A stretch of DNA of 12,954 bases from Temnopleurus reevesii (taxonomy: Eukaryota > Echinodermata > Echinoidea > Temnopleuroida > Temnopleuridae). The notes below the pieces were generated by a model that worked only from the letters and a program-made list of their open reading frames with translations, was not told where the DNA came from and ran no database searches. Where the stretch lies: positions 5,492 to 18,445 of the forward strand of contig BQKZ01008750.1 in assembly GCA_036244855.1 (NCBI GenBank), read 5' to 3'. Position 1 is the stretch's first letter. Each line of letters starts with the position of its first letter. A program made the position numbers and the translations under genes. Positions 1 through 8,285 of this stretch are shown here, piece after piece.

Positions 1-112
1 CCCCCCCCCCCCCCCCCGGTGCACTCTCCATCTTTCTCTTTCTCTCTTTATTTTTCTCTCTCTTTCTTTCTCTCTCTTTCTCTTTATTCCATTCTCTCTC
101 TCTCTCTCTCTA
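1..112. repeat. C17 homopolymer followed by polypyrimidine CT-rich tract
   Basis: The window opens with 17 consecutive C residues. From about 30 to 112 nearly every base on the + strand is a pyrimidine, ending in a run of about nine CT dinucleotides (94-111). Such C-runs and CT tracts are simple-sequence DNA. The opposite strand is a purine tract that can form unusual structures (H-DNA, or an i-motif at the C-run). No gene is seen. Confidence 0.9.
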
Positions 113-617
113 TGATGAAAGCTGTAGGATTCGGATGAAGACGTGACTTGGTGATTCCCGGAAGTGCCAACAATTTTGAAGGAACCGTAATCACCAATGA
201 AAGACAATAAATTCACAGCTTATCAGGACGAATGAGTAACGAACGACCGGGTTTCCTTTCTAAACAAACCGCAGACAGAACATGACATTATGAATGTTGC
301 AAACATGAGTCTGAATGATTTAATTTTCTTTGGCAGCATGAGCTTGGGGCCTCGCTCATTCTAAATTTCAAGGTTCATATTTATGTTTATTCATATTCAT
401 TAATTCATTCATATCTACTTATACATACGTATACATTCTTGCATAACTTAAAAGTCATTTTCTATAAAATTACAAATAAACATATGAAAGGCCATTTACA
501 GCAATTTTAGGGCTTTTCATTGCATTATCAGTATTATTTTCTGTATAAATTCTGTTTTAAAAACAAATAACAAAGAAACAACATCAACAGAACGTCTTGC
601 AAGCAGGACAGTCTCTC
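113..617. other. Anonymous AT-rich non-coding stretch
   Basis: I see no gene, RNA or clear repeat here. Reading frames close quickly; the ATG at 198 opens only 12 codons before TGA. A short TTCA-type low-complexity patch lies at about 386-412. The part from 130 to 290 is less AT-rich than what follows, but holds no recognisable exon. Confidence 0.6.
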
Positions 618-1345
618 TATCTCGCTCCTTCCTCCCCCCCCCAATCTTTGTTAACCCCCCCCCCCCAAAAAAAAAAAATAATAATATCTAATTGTCAATA
701 CATATCAAAGCATTATTTACTTGCAACATAGGAGAAAAACAGTGATGCTGACAGTTGTCAAAGCCTTATCTCAGTTATTTTTAACATTTTACTATAAACA
801 GGATTCCATTGCAACATACAAGAATCAAACTCATGTTGAAAGTTTGCAAAGCTTTCTTGATGTTATTTTAATTTAAACAGTTTACTACAAACATGATTCC
901 CTTGCAACATACAAAAGTCAGGCTCATTTCGAAAGTTTTATTTAAGATATTTTTAACATTTTACTACAAACGAGAAATTTCCCTACCTGTCCATATGACG
1001 CACGAGTGCATGATTTTGCGTCAACTTTGTCGGATCACGACAGCAACCAAAGATGAGAAAGAGAAGCGATCTTTCACCCTAATTTCTTCACTCTTCCTCT
1101 CTCTTAACTACCGCCCCCCCCCCCCTCAAAAAGATATAAATGTTAATTCTTATCACAGCATGAGTTACTTGCAAGATAAGAGAACAAAACTCATGCTGAA
1201 AGTATTCAAATTTTTCTCGATGTAATTTTTAATATTTTACTATAAACGAGACACATGACGCATGAGTGCATGACTTTACAGCAACTTCGTCGGATCACGA
1301 CAGCACCCAAAGCGGAGAAAGAGAAGCGATCTTTCGCTGCGTTCC
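618..1345 (+). repeat. Higher-order tandem repeat, ~90-bp units with C-tract blocks
   Basis: Four copies of a diverged unit begin at 721, 809, 902 and 1169. Each starts TTGCAAsATA, has a middle part like CTCATGyTGAAAGT, and ends in an A/T block like AACATTTTACTAyAAAC. The first three are adjacent, 88-93 bp apart. After the third comes a tail (about 978-1085) containing ATGACGCA, GAGTGCATGA, CGGATCACGACAGCA and AGAAGCGATCTTTC. That tail recurs almost intact after the fourth unit (1246-1345), offset by about 260 bp. The C-tract block at 618-720 is mirrored at 1086-1168. The order is C-block, unit, unit, unit, tail, C-block, unit, tail. The open frame at 893-1225 crosses this repeat and its C12 tract and is not a credible gene. 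Confidence 0.75.
634..678. repeat. Paired C-tracts followed by A12
   Basis: C9 (634-642) and C12 (655-666) are separated by 12 bases, and the second runs directly into A12 (667-678). A pyrimidine-rich leader (about 611-633) precedes them. The same arrangement, CT-rich leader then C12 then A-rich DNA, recurs at 1087-1133. This block therefore belongs to the duplicated repeat at 618-1345 rather than being an isolated homopolymer. Confidence 0.85.
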
Positions 1346-2860
1346 TCAAATTATCTTATGAGGCATACAGCCAAGTTTAGAACGCTCCTAATCTACCAAA
1401 TCATCACCAAACAATCATATCCTTATTGCTTGTTAATCACCTTTTTGGAATATTACCTCGGATTAAAGACTTCATCATTTGGGGGCTCAACGACGTACTC
1501 TTGTTTTAGTTTCTAATCAAGCCTCTCCAAGAGTGGGATGGTGACAAATAGGTGTCGATGATGCTTGTGCATGTGATTTTTTTTCCAAATTTACCCCAGC
1601 AGATTTTTATCACAATTTTAGTTGGGTGATCGACAGAGAACGCCAAGGATGTGATGACTGAAGAATCAGAGGAGGTTGACTTTTCTTTTTCTAAGTTTTT
1701 AGTGAAGAAACATTCACCCCGATTGCTCATAGTCATTTGATATTGCTTAAAAGCAAAACAAAGTTACAAATATGTAAATGTCTCTGAAACTCTGAATTAT
1801 TCTTTGGGCAGAGAATCGATTGTGGAAAGGGATCATAGTAGTTATAAATAGCACTTTTTCAAAAAAGGGAGAATATTCGTTATTGAATGATCGATACCTT
1901 AAAATCGAAATTTAGTAAGTTAATTAGCCTGAATGTGATGGTGCAATTATATAGTGTTTTACATTATGTAGTTACTGTTAGAATAAAAAGCTATGAGGTT
2001 TATGGAATTGATATGCTAATCTATCAATATTTCTGCATTTTTGTCATGTGTGTTTAAAATAGCAAATTATGATTAAAAACCCTATTTCTTGCTTCAATAA
2101 TTCTTAGAAATAGATGACTATGCCACAGATCTTTCACAGAGTAAATCTAATTTATTTTTCTTAAGAATGTTAAATTTTTATATCACTCACACTATCATGA
2201 TGAAAGTATAGAAAATATCAGAGAAATTGGCCATTTAAATGAAGGGAAATGCCAAAATAGGGGCGGCAGGCTTTGCAAGAAAGTCCTTCTGGGATTTTTT
2301 ATTGGGGGGAGGATGGAACAAAGTTGTACACCTGGTCAGGAAAAAGAGAAATATAATTCCATCCTTCTGACACCTGTGTCGAAGATAACACTTGTTATTA
2401 TACTATTTTGGGCCATAAATAAAGTCTAATCTACTAAAACAAAGACATCTAATATCTAATCTCAAGTTATATTTAGGCTCAACAGACAGATTTAACCCAT
2501 TCACTTTTGCAACATAAAACTCCCATATACTTTGTACAAAAACAATCAACTTCAATTAGAAAACGAGCTAATCATCTATCATTTCCTATCAAACATCTGT
2601 GCATGTATATTGGGCCTGTAAAATGCTATGTTTACCATTATACACCTGGCTAGCTCACAGGCATTATCATAAAGTAATCGACCTTTAGAAGTTGAGGTAT
2701 ACAGTCTTTAGGTTGAAACCCGTTGTCAATTTTGTCTTCTAATTCTGCACACGACTAATAAAAGGACACTGCACGCTAAAGAACCTTTCCAAGCAACTTT
2801 GCAAACACTAAAACACTTCAAAATATGTCATCTCACATCAAGTACTTGATACTTGATAGC
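1346..2860. other. Anonymous AT-rich non-coding stretch
   Basis: I find no supportable gene or RNA. The longest frame (1506-1736, minus strand, 76 codons) shows no recognisable domain, signal peptide or repeat, and is expected by chance in such DNA. Around 2258-2315 there is a G-rich patch, including GGGGCGGCAGG and a G6 run, that stands out from its surroundings but cannot be assigned. Confidence 0.55.
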
Positions 2861-3190
2861 TACAGACAAACTTGTAGCCTATATAGTGGCCACCAAAAAT
2901 ACATGAAAGTAAGGCACTCTACACAGGTTCCACAACTCATTATAAAGATTGGTGGCCACTAAAAAGTAAAGTCAGGGTTATCAAAAGCTAGATTGAAACT
3001 GCTGACAGCTGTGCATTCAATCGGGTAATAAGAACTAGACAAACCTGTATATAGTGGTAACCAAAGAAAAATAGAAAAGTAAGCCTAGATTGGTGGGCAC
3101 TATAACAAGTATAATCAGGTCGTCAAAAGCTAGGTGGAAATTACAGATGATGTTCACTATAGACAGGTGTGTATATTTTCAATGAGGTAA
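2861..3190 (+). repeat. Diverged two-copy direct repeat (~145-175 bp)
   Basis: Copy 1 (about 2861-3020) and copy 2 (about 3036-3190) share the ordered landmarks AGACAAACyTGTA, ATATAGTGG, AAAGTAAG, AGATTGGTGGsCACT, TCAAAAGCTAG, TGAAAyT/TGGAAAT and TTCAATs-GGTAA. Offsets fall from 173 bp at the left to 142 bp at the right, so an indel of about 30 bp separates the copies. The recurring GGTGGyCACTATA words link it to the minisatellite just downstream. No coding potential is seen. Confidence 0.65.
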
Positions 3191-3204
3191 ATATCCATAT
3201 CTAT

Positions 3205-3247
3205 AGTCACTACAGACAGGTGGTCACTATAGACAAGTGGTCACTAT
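3205..3247 (+). repeat. 17-bp minisatellite (GTCACTATAGACAGGTG)
   Basis: Two complete 17-bp units and a partial third lie head to tail, from GTCACTACAGACAGGTG to GTCACTATC, with one or two differences between units. A related single unit lies at 3152-3170 (TTCACTATAGACAGGTG), and a weaker echo (AATATAGAGAGGTGGCT) at 3281-3297. The motif is also embedded in the diverged repeat immediately upstream. Confidence 0.75.
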
Positions 3248-3316
3248 CAAGAATGCATTCACTCTGATGTTCAGGATTTCAATATAGAGAGGTGGCTTCT
3301 AAATTTGGTTCGAGTG

Positions 3317-3324
3317 TATAAAAG
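3317..3324 (+). promoter_or_regulatory. TATA-box-like motif TATAAAAG
   Basis: An exact TATAAAAG on the + strand lies about 200 bp upstream of the AP-1/X-box block. A 35-codon open frame starts at 3340, with no recognisable product. In 65-70 % AT DNA a TATA match is weak evidence by itself, so I record it only for its position next to a denser motif cluster. Confidence 0.2.
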
Positions 3325-3516
3325 TTTTGCAGGATCATTATGAATCTCAACCAATTTGTCAAATCTCAGCCCTACCGAAGCTTCTATAGAATATTGTGCT
3401 CCACTATCAACAAACAGTCTGAAGCCTCAAACTACCCTCAAATATGAGAGATGGAGAGAGAAAAATGACTAGTAAATATCCATCATATAAAAAAGTTTGA
3501 CACCAATAAAGAAGCA

Positions 3517-3628
3517 TGACTCATCCCCAACACCTAGGCTCATTACGTCCGGTTGCCATGGCGATAAGAATAGACGTACGTAGAGGGAACGAGGGAGCTC
3601 GAGCACCCGGTGTACGCCAAAGCAAACA
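3517..3628. promoter_or_regulatory. Candidate cis-regulatory block: AP-1, RFX X-box, Fox site
   Basis: A short block with more G+C than its surroundings (about 3525-3620) holds three recognisable motifs. TGACTCA (3517-3523) is the AP-1 consensus. The segment 3552-3565 read on the minus strand is ATCGCCATGGCAAC, which satisfies every position of the RFX X-box consensus RYYNYY-N2-RRNRAC. GCAAACA (3622-3628) fits the forkhead core RYAAAYA. RFX and FoxJ1-type factors act together at promoters of ciliary genes in animals; that is established knowledge, while a ciliary role here is inference. An open frame crosses the block on the + strand (3516-3788). Its ATG at 3644 is followed by a basic then hydrophobic stretch, and a donor-like GG|GTAAAA lies at 3737-3743. 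This could be a first exon, but I do not recognise the peptide. No TSS can be proved. Confidence 0.35.
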
Positions 3629-3789
3629 TTTGTTTTCTCACACAATGCTAACATCCGCTAGAAGTAGGTTGCTTTTCACATCTGTGATAATTACCATTTG
3701 CACGAATATTGATATTTTCAGAGTTGTATGCGTTCTGGGTAAAAGAGTGTGTATGATGGGCTATGTTAGACCTGAGTGGGAGATGTAGG

Positions 3790-4056
3790 GTTTTTGGAAA
3801 TAGAAATCACAAAAGATCTCTTTGATTTTTGTGTGCTGCGTTTGAGAGATTTTGTTGTGCATGGACAGGGCATTTTAATTTTGATTTTTTTTTTGTAACT
3901 TTGTTTAATTTATTGCAATATTGTGAAATTTTTGTTTAATCATAGAGATATAAAACAGAAGTTTAATCTTAATATTTTTTCTAGTTTCCTGTTATATTTT
4001 TAAAAGTGACACATTTTAAGCCTTCTCTCTTCTTCACTCTATCTTTCCATTTTATC
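3790..4056. other. Anonymous T-rich stretch
   Basis: This stretch is T-rich (including T10 near 3886-3895), with no open frame or repeat that can be supported. It leads into the polypyrimidine DNA that begins at about 4019. Confidence 0.5.
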
Positions 4057-4081
4057 CTCTCTCTCTCTCTCTCTCTCTCTN
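4019..4081. repeat. Polypyrimidine tract with (CT)12 and an N
   Basis: CT-rich DNA from 4019 ends in 12 uninterrupted CT dinucleotides (4057-4080). Base 4081 is an N, directly at the repeat edge. The true repeat length is therefore probably not resolved in this assembly. Confidence 0.9.
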
Positions 4082-4129
4082 TAGGTACACTAACAAATAA
4101 ATAATGCACATGAACTTTGAAAAATTAAT

Positions 4130-4195
4130 CTATGAATGAATGAATAAACAAAACAAATTAAACAAAATAATGAACAAATGAATACACTATTACAG
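4130..4195. repeat. AATGAAT/AAAC low-complexity tract
   Basis: Loose tandem words of the type TGAA, AAACAAA and TGAATA lie between the CT microsatellite and the first recognisable part of the 468-bp tandem array. Equivalent A-rich AAATAAATA/AACAAATGA sequence sits at the start of the second and third array units (about 4620-4680 and 5098-5146). This tract is thus probably the left edge of unit 1. Confidence 0.5.
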
Positions 4196-5387
4196 ATAAA
4201 TAGTGAATGAACTTTCAAGCCTTCTCGTTTCAATTCCAGGCAAGATTACTCCAAAAGAAATACTGGGCATGTGATTCATAATAAATAATAGCCGCCACAA
4301 TTGTGTTTGCAATATGGTATCCAACTCAAACACCTTTGAGTCGCCAGTCCCTAACCCCAAATGGTGCTCAGTCATGGAAGAAATATTAACGATATGTCCA
4401 TTGACTAGCTCTTAGCTCTTGACGTCAGAATAGTTATGACAAATGAAAGGTGCATTCTAATCATTTTGTATGAAGAAATTTTGTGGTGAAAAATTGTTAA
4501 AAATTGCTTCTCATTGTGAATATTCGTATTCTAGGTTGATTAGTTTACATAATATAATTAGCATCAATTTTGAAATTTTAGTGGTGAAAACTGCAATCAT
4601 TGTGAAGTATGTTCAATTTAATACTTTAAATTAAAATCTAAATAAATAAATACAATAACAACAAATGAATAAATAATATTTCCATATTTGAGTTAAATTC
4701 CAGATATAATACCTTCAGTCTAAAAAATATTGGGTATGTGATTCATAATAAATAAAAGTCACCACAATTGTGTTTGGAATATGGTATCTGACTCAACACT
4801 TTCAAGTCGCCAGTCCCTATAGCCCCAAACAGTGTTCAGTCATGGAAGAAATATTAACGATATGTCCATTGACTAGTTCTTAGCTCTTGACATCAGAATA
4901 GTTATGACAAATGAAAGGTGCATTCTAATCATTTCTTATAAAGAGATTTTGTGGTGAAAAATTGTTAAAAATTGCTTCGAATTGTGAATATTTGTATTCT
5001 AGGTTGATTATTTTACATAATATAATTAGCATCAATTTTGAAATTTTAGTGGTGAAAACTGCAATCATTGTGAAGTATGTTCAATTTAATACTTTCAATA
5101 AAAATATAAATAAATACATACATTAACAGCAAATGATTAAATGAATTTTTCCATCTTTAAGTTAAATTCCAGACATAATACTTTCAGTCTAAAAAATATT
5201 GGGTATGTGATTCATAATAAATAATAGCCACCACAACAATGTTTGCAATATGGTATCCAACTCAAACACTTTCAAGTCGCCAGTTCCTAACCCCAAATGG
5301 TGTTCAGTCATGGAAGAAATATGAACGATATGCCCATTGACTAGCTCTTAACTCTTGACGTCAGAAAAATTATGACAAATGCAAAGT
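4150..5387 (+). repeat. Tandem array of a 467-469 bp unit (about 2.6 copies)
   Basis: Shared landmarks such as GTGATTCATAATAAATA recur at 4271, 4738 and 5207, giving periods of 467 and 469 bp. Approximate units are 4150-4617, 4618-5085 and a partial third ending near 5387. The copies are close to identical over long blocks, for example the sequences around CAGTCATGGAAGAAATAT and ATGTCCATTGACTAG, so amplification looks fairly recent. Each full unit has an internal sub-repeat: GAAATTTTGTGGTGAAAA (4475) and GAAATTTTAGTGGTGAAAA (4572) each lead into ATTGTGAA about 97 bp apart. A CRE-like TGACGTCA lies in unit 1 (4420-4427) and unit 3 (5356-5363) and is TGACATCA in unit 2 (4889-4896). The minus-strand frame at 4190-4375 falls inside the unit and is disrupted in unit 2, so it is not treated as a gene. 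The array breaks off into unrelated sequence after 5387. Confidence 0.9.
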
Positions 5388-6210
5388 AAATAATGATTAT
5401 TATACCTCTGTAAGTGCTCGTGACTGATTACATAGATGAAAATCTCAAATAGTTCAATAAACTTTGCCCAAATAAAAATCGAATTATTCTCCAACTTTTT
5501 GACCCATCTTTATCTAAGAATAGATAGATGATAAATCTAGGTAATCACACCTATATTTTAGCAAACAGTAGACTGAAAAAATGTAAACTCATAAAAAAAA
5601 GTTTGTATCATGAAATACAAACATGAAATACAAACACTTTTATCAATATTTCTGCTATTAAAATCATATTTTCTGCACCAAAAAGTTAGTCATGTAGTTC
5701 TGAAACTTCAACAGATATTCAGATATGCCTATTCCATCGAGCTCAAACATACTTTCCTTTTAACAATGTTTATTGTCCAAACTTGTTCCCATTTTAAAGC
5801 CAACCTACCCTAATCTTTCTGGGTAGAGCAAGGGATGTGTTGTCCCCTTTCTAAGCCTACCTAGAAAAATGATTCCTGGAATAAATTCACAGGACACAAA
5901 AGTCACTTCCATTGGTCAAATATTTCTGGAAAAAGGTGAGAGGAGAAATGGGATGAATACTGTCACAAACAATAGCATCTACATTCAGCAGAATGACCCA
6001 ATGTCAAAATTGAGATTTGGATGAAAAAGATTGCTACTCTAAGTATCAAGGTATTTCATCATGTAATTGTTACAACTTTAATGAACACTACAAAAATCCC
6101 ACAAATATTAAAGTTCCAAGATGTCTATAAGTTTGAGGGATTCTGGAAAAATGAAAAAAAAATGCCACCAAATTAAATTAAACAAATATTATCGTCTTCT
6201 GCATAACATC
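5388..6210. other. Anonymous AT-rich non-coding stretch
   Basis: I can support no gene here. The + strand frame at 5610-5813 (67 codons) is composed mostly of hydrophobic and lysine residues typical of translated AT-rich DNA and has no recognisable motif. The only local structure is the small direct and inverted repeat at 5601-5635. Confidence 0.55.
5601..5635. repeat. Small hairpin overlapping a 13-bp tandem duplication
   Basis: ATGAAATACAAAC occurs twice head to tail (5610-5622, 5623-5635). GTTTGTAT (5601-5608) is the exact reverse complement of ATACAAAC in the first copy (5615-5622), giving an 8-bp stem with a 6-base loop. The arrangement may be a footprint of strand slippage. Confidence 0.6.
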
Positions 6211-6340
6211 TGGGGCCTGTAACATAAAAGATGCAATTAAACTTGCGATAAATATTAATCGTAAGTCTATAACAAACCATGTATCATAAAGATATGATTA
6301 ATTTTCAATTTATTGTATCTCTTTTATGTTATAGGCCCCT
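6211..6340. mobile_element. MITE-like short inverted-repeat element
   Basis: The left end GGGGCCTGTAACATAAAAGA (6212-6231) pairs with the right end, which on the opposite strand reads GGGGCCTATAACATAAAAGA (6320-6339). That is 19 of 20 matching positions, and weaker complementarity continues inward. The element is only about 130 bp and has no coding capacity, as expected of a miniature inverted-repeat transposable element. Its middle holds a near-perfect 26-bp palindrome (6241-6266). The terminal GGGGCC followed by a C/T-A mix recalls hAT-type non-autonomous elements (basis: memory of the style). I could not find a convincing 8-bp target duplication beside it, so the superfamily is uncertain. 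Confidence 0.7.
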
Positions 6341-7189
6341 GGAATGGTCACATGATATTAATTTCAGATCCATAAAATATCTAATCATATGTTTTGGAAA
6401 TACATTTAATACTCTCCTTGCTTTATATGCTTCATAGAAGTTCTGATATCTACATGTATAGCTCAATCACATTTTCTTCGTAATCAATTCCTGTCTTCTA
6501 CCACCATGAATCATTAAATTGATTAAAGGTTTTTCTTTCGGCAATCTACATTTTTTCATGGAAGTACAGAGGATGTTAGGCGCCGTTTCCATGCCAACAT
6601 TGAACATCGAAAATAAGATTCATTGAATGTTTTTGTTTATTTCGCCACCAAATCAAATTCACCAGAAATTAATCTAAGAGGAAATGGAATTGTCATTACA
6701 CAGACTGTAAAACTACAATGACATACCATTAAAAACAAGAAAAGAAAACCCAAATTTGTTTGTATATTCAAATATTAAACTGAAAGATCTTTCCAATCAA
6801 AAGTCTTTCAAACTTCTTTTCCCCATGATAGAGGGATGAAATAATTCAGGAAAATGGTGAGAGCCTATAGAAACTAGTACCATGAAATAAGTCCAGAGAA
6901 TATTGACTATGAAGATTGATGGAAGAACAACATCATGACGTACTGGGAAATCAGAAAAATGAACTCATTATCTCATTAATATTTAAACGCTACCGCTCTA
7001 AACCCGTAAATCATTTCCCACTTCCGATATTAAGCCAGATAAACGACCAAGAAAAACAATCCCGCCACAGACAGCATAAAAATAGTTCAACCCCATAAAC
7101 ATGACCTAATATATTTCAAGCAACACCCATATTCCATTTTCCGACTAACAATAGGACATCTATATAACAATCATGCCATCTACCATCTC
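6341..7189. other. Anonymous AT-rich non-coding stretch
   Basis: No gene is supportable. The + strand frame at 6916-7098 (60 codons) shows no known domain. The one motif of note is an X-box-like sequence with a single mismatch (6585-6598), listed separately. Confidence 0.5.
6585..6598 (+). promoter_or_regulatory. X-box-like motif, one mismatch
   Basis: GTTTCCATGCCAAC matches the RFX X-box consensus RYYNYY-N2-RRNRAC at all positions except one (C where a purine is expected in the second half). A GGCGCC palindrome (6579-6584) lies immediately upstream. On its own this is weak; it is recorded because a perfect X-box occurs 3 kb upstream in the same window. Confidence 0.2.
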
Positions 7190-7424
7190 CGCGTAACGAC
7201 ACCATTTACTCAATGGACTGGTATTTTACGTAGATGCTCCGCAGAGTTTGACGTCGTCGCCGAGGCGCTCAGCTGCGACAAGTTATTGTTGTAGATAATA
7301 CTTGAAACCATTCAGAGAATTTGCGGACATCTCCAAATCATTTCTCGATAATGACAATTGAGAGATGTACCAGCTACTGTCTACTGTATGGCAGTATGGG
7401 GCGTATGTAGTCTGCCTGGCAGAC
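7190..7424. promoter_or_regulatory. CpG-richer block with CRE-like site and 15-bp palindrome
   Basis: Between 7229 and 7279 CpG dinucleotides are much denser than elsewhere in the window, around TTTGACGTCGTCGCCGAGGC. TGACGTCG (7249-7256) is one base off a full cAMP response element. Further on, GTCTGCCTGGCAGAC (7410-7424) is a perfect palindrome with 7-base arms; its GTCT/AGAC ends are the core of Smad-binding elements. This could be a small regulatory element or an old exon. No frame across it is open and recognisable. Confidence 0.25.
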
Positions 7425-7625
7425 ATCTTGTGGCAGATACTACCATTTCATGAATTAATATTTAAAAGAAATGTTTTTCTGGAGCTGTGAGTGCCCTGTA
7501 TCAATAATATGAAATATCCATCATTGATTTCTTTTTAAAAAAATGCATTACAAGTGTCTTTTTTTGTTCACTTTGCTGGTTTGTTTTCTTTTAGTTTATT
7601 GGATTGTCTAGTTTTGTTGTTTGTT

Positions 7626-7910
7626 ATTCAAATTCAAATTCAAATTTTATTTTTCTTCACCATATGAATGATACATAAATACAAAACAATATAAAACAAT
7701 ACAATGTTATTTTTCAACAAATCAAGGAAATGTACAAAACATAATCAAAACATAAATAATAATTTGTACATGGAAGATTTGATGACATAATTTTGAATAT
7801 TTTTGTGATAAAAATATATCATTGCATTCAAAGGAAATGGAGGAACTCATTAAAAAGTAAAAACTTGTAAGATATGGGTCCCTCAGAAAACATAGACATT
7901 TATTATTGTT
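7626..7910 (-). mobile_element. Probable antisense non-LTR retrotransposon 3' tail
   Basis: Three perfect ATTCAA units (7626-7643) are followed by ATTTTATTTTTCTTC and then by A-rich DNA with repeated ACAAAACA/ATAAAACA words. Read on the minus strand this is an A/T-rich 3' UTR ending in (TTGAAT)n, a 3'-terminal microsatellite pattern familiar from CR1/L2/RTE-type non-LTR elements of invertebrates. No reverse transcriptase reading frame survives, so it would be a strongly 5'-truncated copy. The right limit is a guess. The same pattern could be plain low-complexity DNA. Confidence 0.35.
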
Positions 7911-8285
7911 TTGTCATACATGATGCCTTGTGACTATGTACTGAAATCAGCATTATGGGAGCATACCGGTACATTCTCTTTGAATCATTAATTTTGGTCA
8001 AATATTTCATAATTTCACTTTAAATCTTTATTTTTTAGTTCGTAAATGAAGAAATGCAGTAAAATCTGTCTCCAGTGGCCATCCTGGTAGGTAGGTAGGT
8101 AGATACGTTATAATAATGTCAAAACATTCTTCAAATGGACGCATTGGCCCTGATACAAAATAAATCACTAAAATCACATTTTATACACATTTAGGTGGGT
8201 TCAACTTCGAGGAAAATGTAAAAAACAGACAGGTCAAAAAAACGGTGTCACAGCACCAAGACTAGCCAAAAGTCAAGCTTGAGAA
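7911..8285. other. Anonymous AT-rich stretch with GTAG microsatellite
   Basis: A GGTAGGTAGGTAGGTAG run (8086-8102, about four tetranucleotide units) is the only defined structure. I see no gene or RNA in the remainder. Confidence 0.6.

Noticed and set aside
893..1225. 110-codon open frame on the + strand
   Set aside because: It lies inside the 618-1345 repeat, reads the C12 tract as a proline run, and shows no recognisable domain. The homologous repeat units do not preserve the frame.
1506..1736. 76-codon minus-strand frame
   Set aside because: No family resemblance, no flanking splice or promoter evidence, and a length expected by chance.
2861..3250. CRISPR-like direct repeat pattern
   Set aside because: The units are diverged and directly abutting without regular unique spacers, and the DNA is of animal type. 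A minisatellite explains it.
3307..3320. GGTTCGAGTGT as a pol III B-box
   Set aside because: The final CC of the consensus is missing, and no A-box or cloverleaf can be built upstream.
4190..4375. 61-codon minus-strand frame in array unit 1
   Set aside because: It is partly preserved in unit 3 only because the DNA unit is repeated. Unit 2 breaks the frame, so there is no sign of selection on a protein.
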